Below are positions 12,510 to 26,132 of a stretch of DNA of 64,000 bases, piece by piece. Every line of letters starts with the position of its first letter. Position 1 is the stretch's first letter. Origin of the DNA: Paraphysoderma sedebokerense (taxonomy: Eukaryota > Blastocladiomycota > Physodermatomycetes > Physodermatales > Physodermataceae); contig JAHLJZ010000015.1 of assembly GCA_025602915.1 (NCBI GenBank), positions 62,001 through 126,000 of the forward strand, given 5' to 3'. The notes under the pieces were generated by a model. That model made no database searches. It had not been told where the DNA came from and saw only the letters and a list, made by a program, of their open reading frames with translations. The translations under genes were made by a program, and so were the position numbers.

Positions 12510-13326
12510 AGTAGCTGGAGATTCTGATAAAGACAATTCTCAAAAAATTACACGAGAATAAGTTTTCAGCCCGCGTGCTATTTTATTATTACACCATACG
12601 CACGCCCATCTGACAATCGGAATATGTGGATCCTTCAGATATCTGGCTCTGCCATACTGAAAAATTCCAGCAGCACTGTAGAAATTTAGTAAACGACGGT
12701 TAAAGAGGGCTCTCCTGAATATATTTTGCACCTTCATACAGGGATCCAAGAAGAAGGGACATATAATGGACCCGCGGATTAACAAAATTGTGGAATACTT
12801 TCACGGTTTGCCATTTGCCAGTATGCGCTAAGTATTTGGCGAATGATCACTTGAGCGCCAAATCATTTTTTACCATTTTCATTAAAATACCAATTTGACA
12901 TTAATGTTTGAGTAATGGAATCTTTAAATATAATTGCTTGCCTTTAGCCCCAGTTGACAGTCTATTACAATCCAACATTGTAAATTATTCTTTAGTAGCA
13001 CTAGAAGTACCGAAAGATCGCAAATTGCCGATTATCGCGGCGTTGCGAGAGGGAAGTTTCGGTTTAAATACTTTATAAATGTCAATTTGCTATTTATCAT
13101 TGATTCGACCAGGCGATATTTTGAATCAAGGAAATATTGTGTCATTACGATTCACATCTTTATGTATTTGAACATATGCTCAACGCTCATTCCTCTACGC
13201 GGGGGTTTCGCGGATAATAGCCGTTCGCAAGTTGGTGACGAAAGTTCCCCCACTCTAAATCTCTAATATCGCATTTCATCCTCGATCTTCACACAAATTC
13301 ATAATATTTATCCACTGATATAGTCA
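12510..13326. promoter_or_regulatory. Divergent intergenic region between KCTD-like gene and P450
   Basis: About 0.8 kb between divergent starts. It is AT-rich with several TATA-like strings, for example around 13070 (actttataaatg). The one open frame here (on the minus strand, upstream of the KCTD gene) has no recognisable domain and I do not call it. No repeat or RNA gene was seen. Confidence 0.4.
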
Positions 13327-15357
13327 ATGTTTGAATTGAACGTTACGAGTGTTGTAGTCTTGGTTTGTGTGGTGATTGGAACGGTAAGTGGAGTCTTCAA
13401 ACCAGATGTTCCCCGGATGGCCTTTCAAGGAATGTTTCATTAACGATTGTACGGACAATGCAACAATCTGCCGGTTATGCAAAATTCATTCTCAGCATCT
13501 ATATTTTAAGTTCCGCCTTCCACCGAATCCTCATCGTCCGAAAGGTAGGACGCAAGTCTTTTTCGATTCCGCTAATTAAACCAATAACACCCTTGATAGG
13601 CCCTAAGAACAATGTCTTTCGCCAATTGATTAAATATGCCAAGCAAGGAAAAGTCCATTTATTTGCAGAAGAGCTTTTTCAAGTCTACGGCTCATTTGTG
13701 TCCACTCATGTTTTCAACAAGTGGTTTTATTTCACTTGTGACGGTGACATTGCGAGAACTGTATTTCGTGATTCAGAGAACTTCAGAAGACCAGGTACTC
13801 ATTCCAAAGAATTCGGCAAAATGCTGTTCTTTTTGGAAGGACCTGAATGGAAATTCCATCGCAAACTGTATGTCTCAGACAAACCGGAATTTTAAATGTG
13901 TAACTGAACTATTTCCTTTCAAAGCTCATTACTAAACATTATCTGTTCGATAGGCTTCAGCCAGCTTTCTCCCCGATACAAGTTCGAAACTCCTTACCTG
14001 TAATTGTAGAGAAAGTCAACAAGCTCTTTAGTGCATGGAAAGGAAAAGATGTCGCAGTTCCTAACTTATGTCGCGCATCGTCAACGTTAGCACTCGATAT
14101 TCTTGGTTCCGCCATGTTCTCGTACGATTTCAAAAATTTGGACGACATAATAAATGATCCCGATGCCGATCAGCAAACATTGCTTGAAGTACATATGGAA
14201 AACTTCGTAATTGGACTTCAGAGCAGGTTTGGCTTGCCGCCGTATGTTGATAGTGGGACAGTCGCTCTTTTGGTTATCACAAACTAACGATGTGTCCCGA
14301 TAATCAGGTGGCTACCGAACTTTATTCGAAATAGAATCATTGGCAACCAGGAGAAGTTCGAAGCTGGCATGCGATATGTTTCAGAATCATCAATGAAGGC
14401 TATAGAAGAGAAAATCAGGAATGGTATTGAACAGAAAGACAAGAAAGATATGGACATCATTGATTTACTATTAAGCTCTTTGGAGAAAGATTCGAATAAG
14501 CTTACACCCGAAGAAATCGCAGATGAAGTATTTGGCTTGTAAGTTATATTCATGTTTCCGGAACCTTGTATAAATCTGTTGGAGAAAACAATTAACAAAA
14601 TTTTATATACCCTGGGACCCACTAGTTTTTTTGCTGGCCACGAGGTATGCTCGATAAATTTTTGCCATCGATATTTGGGAAAACTTTGAATGATGAATTC
14701 TTACTTCTTGTCCATAGACTACGGCGAATACAATCACTTTCACTATAAAAGCTTTATGCGACAATCCACACGTCCTCCAAGCTCTTCAAGAGCAAATTGA
14801 CGAATTTCTGCCATCTGATAATCCATCACCTACCGAAATTCAAGACGTACTCCCAAATCTTAGACTCCTGAATGCATTCCTCTACGAGACTCAGCGTTAT
14901 TATCCGGTTGTTCCGTTGGACGGCAGAAAAGTAGCGCGGGATGGAGTTGTGATAAATGGATATCCAGTTCCCAAGGGGTCAATGATTATGATTAGCTTAT
15001 ATAACATGCACATGGATCCGAATCAATGGGAAGATCCAGAGAAGTTTTCCCTTGAACGTTGGTTGGACGACGATTCAAAAGTCGCAAAAGCTTTTTTCCC
15101 GTTTGGCGATGGTATGTGCTTACTTTCTATTGAACTGCAAAAGTCTAATTCTAACCGTAACTTACCGGGTAGGACAACATCGTTGTCTCGGAGAAAAGTT
15201 TGCCGTCCTTGAAATCAAAGTGTTTTTGATCCTATTGTTGAAGAACTTTCATATCGGAAAAATCGTTAAACAAACCGAACTTGTGCATGGACCTACAAAC
15301 GGTTATAAAAAGGGTAAGAAAATTCTGGTGTTGATGCAAACATATAAGAAAATATGA
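13327..15357 (+). CDS. Cytochrome P450 monooxygenase
   Basis: A haem-thiolate monooxygenase, probably anchored in the ER. Exon 1 (MFELNVTSVVVLVCVVIG, from 13327) is a hydrophobic anchor. A short exon 2 (HLYFKFRLPPNPHRPKG) supplies the proline hinge and is joined to GPKNNVFRQLIKY after removal of GTAGGA...GATAG. Further landmarks: WxxxR (EWKFHRK), the I-helix oxygen-binding motif FFFAGHETTANTITF, ExxR (YETQRYYP), and the haem loop FPFGDGQHRCLGE with the axial cysteine. The haem loop is itself formed by a splice join (GAT-G|GA-CAA). The stop is after TYKKI at 15357. Length is ~480-500 residues, normal for the family, with all catalytic motifs intact. The P450 family and substrate cannot be set from sequence alone. 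Confidence 0.93.
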
Positions 15358-15972
15358 TCTAATACTGATGACCATAGGTCTTTGGGTTGAGCTGAGGAAG
15401 AAGTGATCATCCGATTCGGATCGCAACTGAATGAAATTTACTAAAGGAAACGGCAATTGACTTTCAGTTTGTTGAACGTCATTTTCGAGAGAAATAAAAT
15501 TGAAAATAGTGTGGGATTAGCATTGATTTGATACTTGCGGGTGGACTCAACCGAGGGAGAATAGTGGATTGTCAATATACCATCAAACCATTTTTCACTC
15601 AAAAAAATCATAGTCACACAATCGATTTAGCAATAAATTTTCAAACTTTCAACACATTGATTGGAAGCAGGTAGAATGTCGACAGGTATGGTGAGCGCCA
15701 TTCACTAATGCAGTGATGAGTATTGCTCAGTTTGTGTATGTCGCATTTTGTGCATTTGTGAAGCTTTTTACAAACTGACAAGACAGAATAGTATACGAGC
15801 CCATTAAAACTCAATTCAGATGGATTTCCGTATAACGCCACTATTCATTCATTTACATTTTCATCTTTGCAATGCCCCATACCTTTTGACTATTTACACG
15901 AGGACAAAAGGGTAATAATGTTCAGTAAGCATGTGTGTGAAGTTCCTCCACCTCGGCGGAGCATCAAGCATT
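15358..15972. other. Convergent intergenic region, no gene seen
   Basis: This lies between the 3' ends of the P450 and the four-repeat protein. It is AT-rich and holds only short non-conserved frames. It presumably carries both 3' UTRs. Confidence 0.5.
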
Positions 15973-17381
15973 TTAGATTCCCATTGCTTCCACTCTTTCC
16001 TTACTCAAATGCGAAAAGGCTTCAATGTTTCCATCACGCTTTCGAACATGAATACTGTAAAACTCATGCGGGCAAATGTCCACTAATTGAAAATCAAAAC
16101 GGTTAATGACTCTGAAGGAACCGATGAAAATGCACATCTCGTAACAAAAGGCTTACCGATGACAGAATCTCCACGATTCATTATGTTTTCGAATGTGTCC
16201 CCGCGATTATGGCGTCTCGGATTTGACCTGCGTTATGTTTAGTCAAATTTAGAATAAGCAACCTGCTATGTAAATTATCAACTGACCCGCGTTTGTATCT
16301 GAAGTTTTGTTCAAGTCTTTTTTTATCTTGATATCGATCTAAAATTCCTTGAGAAATGTTTCCGTAATGCTCAATATTACCGTCCGCAGTTCTACCGGAG
16401 AAAATAATCTTAGAGATGGAATTAATTGCTGAAAATTAGCAATCGTTTAATACCTGACATGCACGCTGAAAGTTCTGAATTGTTCCTTTCCTACAATTTC
16501 GCCACCATTTCTCATGCTTTCCTCAAATCTGCGACGCATCATTTCTTGAGATTGGTCCTTGCCAGGAGAAGTCTGAGGGGAGGGATATTTTTCGGTGGCG
16601 GGTGGATGAAATTCCTGGGGGCCATGGTAGACAGATTCGCGCGATCTGTACCGTTCAAATTTGTCACGGCTGATATTGGTGAATACTGATAATAATTCGC
16701 GAGAACAGTTAGTGCCAGATAGACAATAAGTGTAAGACAAGTACTACAGTACGAAAATCTACAAACCATACACATTCGTGGTTCCGTCAGACTCGGGTAC
16801 CTTCACATTGACTGAAAAATAACCGGCTCTGGTAGGATGGAAGGAAACAATTTTGCCACCTCTGTCCATCACTGATTTTGAAAAAGAAGAAACGAGGTCA
16901 TTTGGTCCGGTTATTTCTTGTATCAGAATGAAAGGATGGACGATAACTCACATTCTTCGAGTGTGACATGGGTCGGACGGTGGGCCTCCTCCTTTCCGCG
17001 GTAAGAAGGCGGCTGAGCGGATTTGAGATATTTTTCGAGATGATCAGGTCTGACATTGGAAAAGTTGAATATCTCTCGTTGAGGAGTAGTGACATGGACG
17101 ACATAGTCTATGGTAATTGCCAGCGTCAGTACTCCAGTCAGGGTTTAATTCGCGCCTTCTCGCGAAATGAAGGGCGAAGGCCAAGGCCATGACAGAACGA
17201 ACTCAACTTACAATCATCATTTGCATGTTTATGATATTCGGTGCTGTTGAGAACGGAAGTGAGCATTCGGATTCTTACACAAGTAACGAATAAACGAAGC
17301 GCACATTTTGCCCCCGGATTGCAAAACTTGGTCCATTGATGGTCGGCCACCTGAGCGAGACACTTGAGTAGGAAAATCCAT
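15973..17381 (-). CDS. Unrecognised 307-residue protein made of four ~55-residue repeats
   Basis: Eight exons join in frame: 17381-17281, 17243-17212, 17107-16952, 16871-16767, 16685-16459, 16408-16287, 16227-16157, 16082-15973 (308 codons including the stop). I do not recognise the family. Four repeats are plain by eye. Each has an acidic/hydrophobic helix ending in a glycine pair (MDQVLQSGGKM, LEELMDRGGKIV, FEESMRNGGEIV, FENIMNRGDSVI). Then comes a beta-like strand (YYVVHVTT, YFSVNVKV, TFSVHIIF, FYSIHVRK), then a turn and helix (FNFSNVRPDHLEKYL, YVFTNISRDKFERY, EHYGNISQGILDRY, EAFSHLSKERVEAM). There is no signal peptide or membrane span. A proline-rich spacer sits between repeats 2 and 3. 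Exon 5 uses donor GTCAGG; the neighbouring GTATTA would give a stop. That the gene is real is well supported; its function is unknown. Confidence 0.75.
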
Positions 17382-17483
17382 TACTATCAGATTAAATTCT
17401 CAGGATTGAGTGTGGTTTGATAGTGATCTGTATATGTAGCTGCTTGATTCGAATGTAGGATGCGGCGAAGGAGGAATGGTTCC

Positions 17484-17495
17484 CCTATATATAGG
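17484..17495 (-). promoter_or_regulatory. Palindromic TATA box CCTATATATAGG
   Basis: A perfect 12-bp palindrome containing TATATATA, about 105-115 bp upstream of the ATG of the four-repeat protein. The distance and composition fit a core-promoter TATA element. No start-site data are available. Confidence 0.45.
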
Positions 17496-17757
17496 AAAAT
17501 TCGGTGTATGATGTCATGTTGATACTCCGATGATGCGTGCCATGTCTTGTCTCGGTCACAGTCAGAGTTCTGCTGATTACAACCGTGCATAAATTATGTG
17601 TGCGTCAAAAGTTCGGTTCATGTCGGCGCAGCAAGAGTATCTCGACAGGCATGGATGAAGTCAGAATTATACCATAATCAAAATAATGACTTATCATTAC
17701 AAAAGTCGTATGTCTGATGGTGAATGTAAATCAGCTATGTACAATATGGATGAGAAT

Positions 17758-18471
17758 CTATTCAATGTTTCGTTCTTGCACTCTTCCACTGCCATCAGCA
17801 ATTCTTGACAATTCCCCTGGCCTCACAGACTGCATTTCAAACTGTCGCACTCTCGACCCATCCCTTCCTTCCAAATCTTCCAGTTGTCGTGCCTTGCTTT
17901 TCATTGACTCATGGATTGTGTTGATTTCTTTTGTCAAGTTAGCTTGATCTAATCGATATCATAAGTTAAAATTAATCCCAGACATGAGAGGTTTTCATTT
18001 TTACAAATTAGTTCTTTTCACCTTGTTCAATTAAATCAATCGTCGAATCTTTTGGTAGCCTTATAAACATGTCTCCAAAATTTATCCATGCCTTTTTCTC
18101 TTTGAGTTCATTGATGAATGATGATTAGCCGGATCCGTCTGCAACTTAATCAGGTGGATAAACAGAATCAACAGACCATTTTTGAATACTTCACTACGTC
18201 GCAATTTTGCAAGTGCTTCTCTATTACCGTTTCTTTTACGATCATATTCAATTAACTGTGTAGAAAGAATTTAGTTATCAAGATGTTTACATTCCGTTTT
18301 GACAAAATGAAAATAGGGAAGAAGGGTGTAGGGAAGTTACCAGTTGCTTATCAGTTATTATTTCCTCCGCAAGAGTTTCCCGCTCCGCCAATTCTAGGCA
18401 AAAAAAAGATTAGAGAGTCGTATTAAAGATCATCGAGATCCATTTTGAGACTTACTCTTCATAAACTCCAT
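17758..18471 (-). CDS. PDRG1: PDRG1-like prefoldin-family subunit
   Basis: Homologue of p53- and DNA-damage-regulated protein 1, a beta-type prefoldin-like subunit of the R2TP/PAQosome co-chaperone, which helps assemble RNA polymerases and PIKK complexes. About 138 residues over five exons. In order: MEFMKKLAERETLAEE and ITDKQL, then LIEYDRKRNGNREALAKL (matching human VDLDTKRNQNREGLRALQ), then KKAWINFGDMFIRLPKD (human VMVCFGNMFIKMPHPE), then EQDQANLTKEINTIH and SKARQLEDLEG. All joins are in frame; the fourth exon begins after CTCAAAG. The start is the first ATG, at 18471. The N-terminus is slightly shorter than in animals, so an extra upstream exon is possible. The C-terminal ~30 residues are divergent. 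Confidence 0.85.
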
Positions 18472-18753
18472 ATCTCTGCGTACGGTTGGAGTGACGATGG
18501 AAATTTGTGTAGAAAAGGAGCGAATACCTTACTCTTCAGCCACAGAAGATTTCCCTCTTCTGCGCTTTACATTCACTAATTTATATTAAATCTTATTGTG
18601 GGTGGGGAGGATAGAAATCTATTCTCCTTACAATTATTACCACCAACTAAAAGGGTTTTTCTAAATTTGCATTGTGTCTTCCCAGATTAACCTGCTCGTC
18701 CCTTTTGCGATCCCAACCTCCTTCCCCTCCTTGACTGAGATTCACAAGAAATT

Positions 18754-19105
18754 ATGTTCGGAGGGCCAAGGATAAAACTAAATCAGCGCCAACGGTAACT
18801 AATTTGCTCTTATGATTGATTTTGAAGTATGATTTAATTTACATATCAATCTTACTCTGAATTTGATGTTCATTATGTTTCGTTTATCTCACGACATGTT
18901 GACAATAACTCGATCTTAATCCCATATCACTATCAATCACAGAAATTGGTGGATAATCATCATGAGTTTGCCCATAGCGATTGTCAGTACAAAGATATTG
19001 ATTGAGCGAACTTTTTTCGGAAAGGAGCAAAGGAAGCTGGAAGGTCCGGTTACTTTGGATCATCTTGTGTTGAACAAGAACAAAGATAAGCCGAAGGAAC
19101 CTTAA
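18754..19105 (+). CDS. 67-residue single-pass membrane protein, unknown
   Basis: Two exons, 18754-18794 and 18943-19105 (donor GTAACT, acceptor TCACAG), total 204 nt including the stop TAA. The product begins MFGGPRIKLNQRQRNWW, has one hydrophobic span (WIIIMSLPIAIV), then a basic/acidic tail (TKILIERTFFGKEQRKLEGP) ending KDKPKEP. A very short basic N-terminus, one span and a charged tail resemble small mitochondrial inner-membrane proteins such as complex-assembly or accessory subunits. That is a resemblance only and I name no family. It was missed by a simple ORF scan because both exons are short. Confidence 0.6.
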
Positions 19106-19471
19106 TCGACATTGTTAGCCAGAGACTGTTGAAAGACTTAAACAGCATAAAGGATGACGTTTAATATCTTAATGACTTTAAGTCATGACCCTTTCCCTGA
19201 CTGAGGAGTAGTTATAGTCGTGATGAATTGTCGGTATTATCACAGTTACAACGAGGATGATTTAGTGTAAATGAAGTAGTTCATATTCTCCCTTAGTTTA
19301 ATATTACAACTATCATACCGCATATTCTAATTTTGCACAATGTTCATCTCCATTGTCGGGCCGAGGAATTCATTCCTCAAAACTCCGAATGACCAGCTTT
19401 TACTTACCTTTCCTCCATACAGAAAAATATTAACCTCGTCGATCAAATAATCATAAATTTGCGTTTGAATT
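19106..19471. other. Short intergenic region
   Basis: 366 bp between two genes on the plus strand. It is AT-rich with no domain-bearing frame. It should contain the 3' UTR of the small membrane protein and the promoter of the arginase-family gene. Confidence 0.5.
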
Positions 19472-21106
19472 ATGTTTGAAAATTTCAAAACAGACGACCC
19501 AAGACTTGGAGATATTATTATACCAGGTCATATCCGTTGGATTTCAATCGAGCTTCTCATTCTGACGTTCTAGTGTCCTTGCATTGCTAACATTTGCGTT
19601 ATCTGTTAAAATCGCAACAGGTGCAGAAGGCGAAGTGGTATTGGTTGGATTCCCTTACGACGAGGTAAAGATTTGAATGTGATGTTAGGTCTCTTATTCC
19701 TGAATGATGCTTCTTAAAGGCCATTCAACGGATCAAGGAGGCCAAGATGCTTAAAACCGTCAACACTTCCAAAATACAATATTAGCTTTCTGATTCACTC
19801 ATAGTATATCTCAATAATACATAGGGTGTCCGAAGGAATGGTGGAAGAGTCGGAGCTCGTCATGGCCCTTCTGTCGCTCGAGAAATGATCAAGAAGGTTG
19901 GGGCTATTGTCAACCAAGAATTGGATTGCGATCTGCGGTAATTTTCATTCATTCCATATCACCTCATAGTCAAGGTTCAGTCGATTAATATCAAAGTCCC
20001 ACCAAAACCTCCACTACTCTGATGAAACGCAGTACCATGTCAATATCCGATTCAGGCGACATTGATCCTTCTCTGGCGTTAGAAGCGGCCCATAGTGAAT
20101 TGACGCACCGGGTGACTTCTATTATTGATAATGAATCTGTACCTTTCGTCATAGGAGGGGGAAACGACCAAAGCTATGCTAATGCTAAAGGATTACTTGA
20201 GAGTTCTAACAAGAATGGGTAGACCTTCTCTATTGATACCGTTCGTCTATCTCCGAGGCAAGACAACTTATATCGCTCTTCTTTATGAATTACTACTTGT
20301 ACTGTTTAAACCAAACTCTGTGACGCTGTTTAAAGGCCCGTGGCGGTCATTAACATCGATGCACACCTCGACGTCCGGCCTTTCAAAGCTGGGAAATGCC
20401 ATTCGGGATCGCCGTTCCGACAACTGCTTACAGATCCGTCGTTCAGAAATCATAACGGAAAATTTGTGGAATTCGCAGCACAAGGTTCACAATGTTCCGC
20501 GGAACATGTTCAATGGCTGCAAGAGCAGGGCGGGAAGGTTGTTTGGTTAAGTGAGCTCCGAAAGGTAAATAGATGCCTGTTCATTCTATTCGTGCAACAT
20601 TAATATCTGTATTCAAATCTCTGCCTTCTACTCCATATGACAGGACACAAATACTCCAGTCTCAAAGTTCGGATCACTATTAGATTCTCTCGGGGATGAC
20701 ATTTTCGTATCGTTTGATTTAGACGCAGTCAAAGGCGCCGATGCACCGGTATTTCCATTGCCATTTCTTCCTTCCTTCACTTCCCGATAATTGACGCTAG
20801 TTGTAGGGTGTGTCGTGTGCATCGCCTACCGGGTTAACAGCTCAGGATGCGTTCGATATTTGTTTTGCAGCTGGGAAGAATTACAGTGTTTGTTATCCGT
20901 TTCTTCATTCGCGTACTATATTTTTATTTATTGAGTTTTTGAACTTTTGTCACCTGCATATCCTTATACTGACGGAATGTTCTATGACGATACAGGTTAA
21001 ACTCTTTGATTTGAGCGAGTTTAATCCTGATATTGAAAATTATAGAACCGCTAGACTGGTCGCGCTTATGTTTTATCACTTCTGCTGTGGATTTTGTTTA
21101 AGATAG
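19472..21106 (+). CDS. Arginase-superfamily protein, formiminoglutamase-like
   Basis: A member of the ureohydrolase fold. Exons give MFENFKTDDPRLGDIIIP, then GAEGEVVLVGFPYDE, then GVRRNGGRVGARHGPSVARE (the family's Gly-Arg loop). These are followed by IGGGNDQSYANAKGLL, then VINIDAHLDVRP (metal motif DAHxD), then VSFDLDAVKGADAPGVS (metal motif DxD), and a C-terminus FDLSEFNPDIENYRTARLV. GVRxNGGRVGAR and the P-G-V-S-x-x-S-P-T-G loop resemble formiminoglutamases of the histidine pathway more than arginase or agmatinase. The usual GG-x-H metal histidine is replaced (GGGNDQS). The metal site is therefore not standard, and activity cannot be assumed. The start at 19472 is the ATG opening the first spliced exon; the stop is at 21106. 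All joins keep frame. Confidence 0.85.
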
Positions 21107-21418
21107 ACGGATTTATAATGAGGATGATGCATTCTCTAGTCAGGGACAGAAGATAAACATTCCCTGGTAGATTCTTCTAATAAATTGATCTTAGCATATG
21201 TGCCGTCGAACTCCGATTTTCGTCCTGTCGATTGGACCTTTGGTTCTTCTGTCCCAAGCGAGCTCCCTGAACAATACGGCATACACACAGTTGGAATTTG
21301 ATTGGCGGCTTCCTTGAACCGTTTCCTCTTTTCCACAATTAAACAACATTTTGCGGGATACAACTATGGACACACAGGAATCCTTTCTAAATTCCACAAT
21401 AGCAAATTACTTGCAAAT
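21107..21418. other. Short intergenic region
   Basis: 312 bp between two plus-strand genes. An open frame continuous with the kelch gene extends upstream to ~21302, but it would bury the signal peptide, so I take it as 5' UTR. Nothing else was seen. Confidence 0.5.
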
Positions 21419-23717
21419 ATGCTGTTTTCAAGCGTTGGAGTATCATTGTCTATACTGTTGTACGGAATGGCGAGCGCCCAGAGCTTTGTACCGACCGCTT
21501 ATCATTCCTCCCTCCTCTACGGCTCTAATCTCTACATTTTCGGAGGTTATGTTGGCAAGGAAACAGATAAATATCAGAAAATGTAGTTGAAAGCTTTGTC
21601 ATTCAGTTTATCTGATTCTAATCACTGACATTTCATTCTCTAGGACATCGCAGGTTGCCGCCCTAGACTTGACAAAAGACTTTTCCTTGGAATCGTCACC
21701 GGCTTGGAGTGTCAAATCTCCTCTTCCGATGCCTATTAAAGGTCCGCAACTAGCAGTGGATGGCAACAACGGAATCGTTCTCTGGGGAGGAGTCGTACCG
21801 GATAATGTTGCTACTCGGAAGGATAAGGTCAATGATGCGGTGTACCGGTATTCAATTGCAGACGATAAATGGACAAAAGTATCCGAAGGAAACCCAAATG
21901 GTCGGGCTTGGCCTTGCGAATATCGTTTGGCTACGACAAATGCGAAGAGATTGTATTTCGGTGGAAAGAAGGATCCGGCCGCTAATACCACCAACGATAT
22001 TTGCTATTATGAAAATGGAAATACCCAATGCAAGGCAACACCAAACGCACCGAGGTCTAGACATTCATGTTTGTACAAATTTCTGTCCTTTCTGTCTCTC
22101 TCTAATTCTTCAATGAACTCAATGTATGAATTAATTAATAGGCGTGTTTCAAGAATTCAAGCCGCAGAAATACATTCTTATCGGTGGGGCCATTGAAGAA
22201 GATAACACACTCGGCGATATATGGACGTTTGATGAGCCATCCTCCGCATGGACTTTACAAGTACGTAAATAATTGTGTGCTTTCTATTCGATTATGTCTC
22301 TGATTTTGAATTATTTCAGGCTGGAAAAGTTTCGACTCGGTCATCGATGAATTCAATAATGTGTAAGCAATCCCCTCTCCCTCTGTCTCATTTTTCTGAC
22401 TTCGCAATAAAACTGATTCTTCATTTAGATGACAAGTACTTAATTGTATTCGGAGGGTGGCCCAACAATAATGGAACATCAATTCTGATCGATGTAATCG
22501 ATACTGAGACGTTCCAAGTGACAAAACCTCAACACACCGGCAGCTTTCCTTCGTGGAATGTTTTCTATGATCCTACCCTTGTTCTTATCGGTATGTATTT
22601 CCTATTTCAAACTTTCCATCGGCATTAGTCTGACTTGTCTTTTTCCTTTAAAAGGCAATACTCTTCTAGTGTATGGTGGATATTCCGACACAACTAACGC
22701 AGTCAACCCTACTATTGAGGTTATAAATATCAACTCAAATCAGAACGGTTTGCTCACTTTTGAATGGACGAAATCCTATAAGGCCAACCAAACTGCATTA
22801 GCGAGCATCCCGCGGGGGCCACTTCCTGAAGGGGATACAAATGCTTCTCAGCAAAGCTCCTCCAAGTATGACATCGCCTTTTTTCAACTACTGCTCAATT
22901 TCATTAGAACTTACATTTGTTGTTTCAATGAAGTCTTCCTATCATTGTCGGTTCTGTAGTAGGTGCTGCAGCGCTTGTTGCAGTCGCCGGATTCTTGTTG
23001 TACCGTCGAAGGACGACCCAAAGGAAACCCGTTCAGTCATTCTCGAAGCCTTCTGAAGAAGTCAAAAATATTCCTCAAGCATTGCCGCAGAATGCGAATT
23101 TAGCGGAACCAACCCAGCATCCAGTATTGCATCTTTCGCAAGTTTATGAAACTGCGTCGACCAGGACTTCTGTGATCTCAACGCAAGACCATCACAATTC
23201 ACCAAGTCACAACACACCATTCCAGAATAACCAGGCTCCCCATCTACAACACAACCCCCCAGTGGCCGATATTTATTCGAAGCATAACTTACCATCACAA
23301 TATTATCAGCCGTATTTGGACACTTCAGGACAACGAAATATGTTGGTATTATCGTCAGATCCACACCCATATATGTATCCGTCGTCGAACCGAACGTCAA
23401 TTGCTTCGTATTCGCAACCTCCGATGACATACTCCAACATCGCTCAACAGCCGCAGCTTTACGCTCCAGTAACTCAAACTTCAAAATTACATTCCCAGAG
23501 CTCTGAAGCACCGCCTGTGGAAGTCCTTTCATCGTCGTCCTTACCGACAACCCCAACACAACGCACGAATCTACCGCCAACCAGTGATGTTTCTCAACAG
23601 GCTTCTAACCAAGAACCGGCGATGCCAGTGTATCAGCCGGCAACTCCAGGGCCAAGCAATGTCAAACGTGATGGACATCAGTACGAGGTGTCGCCTATAC
23701 AGCACCAAATGAGATAA
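21419..23717 (+). CDS. Type I membrane kelch-repeat protein with proline/glutamine-rich cytosolic tail
   Basis: The start at 21419 gives a signal peptide (MLFSSVGVSLSILLYGMASA), preferred over an upstream in-frame start. Kelch motifs follow across several exons: LLYGSNLYIFGGY, GIVLWGGVVPDNVA, RLYFGGKKD, KYILIGGAIEEDN with DIWTFDEPSSAWTL, KYLIVFGGWPNN, and NTLLVYGGYSDTTN. This matches a six-bladed beta-propeller on the outside of the cell. A single transmembrane segment (IIVGSVVGAAALVAVAGFLL) with a basic stop-transfer YRRR follows. The cytosolic tail of ~240 residues is rich in P, Q, S and H. This layout (signal, kelch propeller, one span, long low-complexity tail) is common in early-diverging fungi. 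The ligand is unknown. Frame is kept at the joins, for example ATG-T|AT-GAC into YDKYLIVFGG. Confidence 0.85.
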
Positions 23718-24343
23718 GTATATAAGAGGATATGAAACGATTGTATTTTTACGGTTAAGATTAGGATCCAATATGAAATTTAAATTAATAAATAAATAGA
23801 TATTGCTCATGACTTTACGCATCATGTCTAAAAGTGAAGTTGCTACGGATGATTTGGAAAGTCTGACCAGCTTCGCAGACCTAATAATATATATACCATC
23901 GACCTTGAAAAGCGGAGATCCAAAACGAAAAGAGAGCAGAGATTCTATAATAAACCCGACCTGGACTTCTGCCGGCGAATCCTTCTGCAGTCGCAGTGAG
24001 AGAGAGCAAAATGTTCCGGTACTTCATTTAAGACGTAAATTAGTAAGGTCTACTAATGAAACGTTAACATCAATTTTATAGTAGGTTCGGTAGTGAAATA
24101 TTTGCCAACAAAGAGTCGCATTCGTAAGATTTTCTTGGATTTCTGTTCTCTGCAAATCAATCACATCACAAGATCGATTAAGAGGTGTGATTGTGACTCC
24201 TCTGATTTCCCCCGTTCAGTCTCCGTGTTCAACTCCGTTAGAATTTCCCTACTCTTTTCTTATTAAACCATTCATTATATCATATATTCTTGCAGCCCTT
24301 TCGAGCTTGTTTTGACAAATCCATCTCTATCTGATATTACAAG
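23718..24343. other. Intergenic region, no supported gene
   Basis: 626 bp between two plus-strand genes. One plus-strand frame (about 23803-24081) is open but has no recognisable domain. Its start region overlaps an AT-rich, 3'-UTR-like stretch, so I do not call it. The promoter of the thiolase gene should lie near the right end. Confidence 0.45.

Positions 24344-26132
<1,789 letters not shown>

Noticed and set aside
12510-12536. Upstream extension (MSLSESPAT) of the KCTD-like protein
   Set aside because: The apparent start there is TTG; the first ATG is at 12509.
23803-24081. 92-codon frame between the kelch and thiolase genes
   Set aside because: No domain and no splice partners; it starts in 3'-UTR-like sequence.
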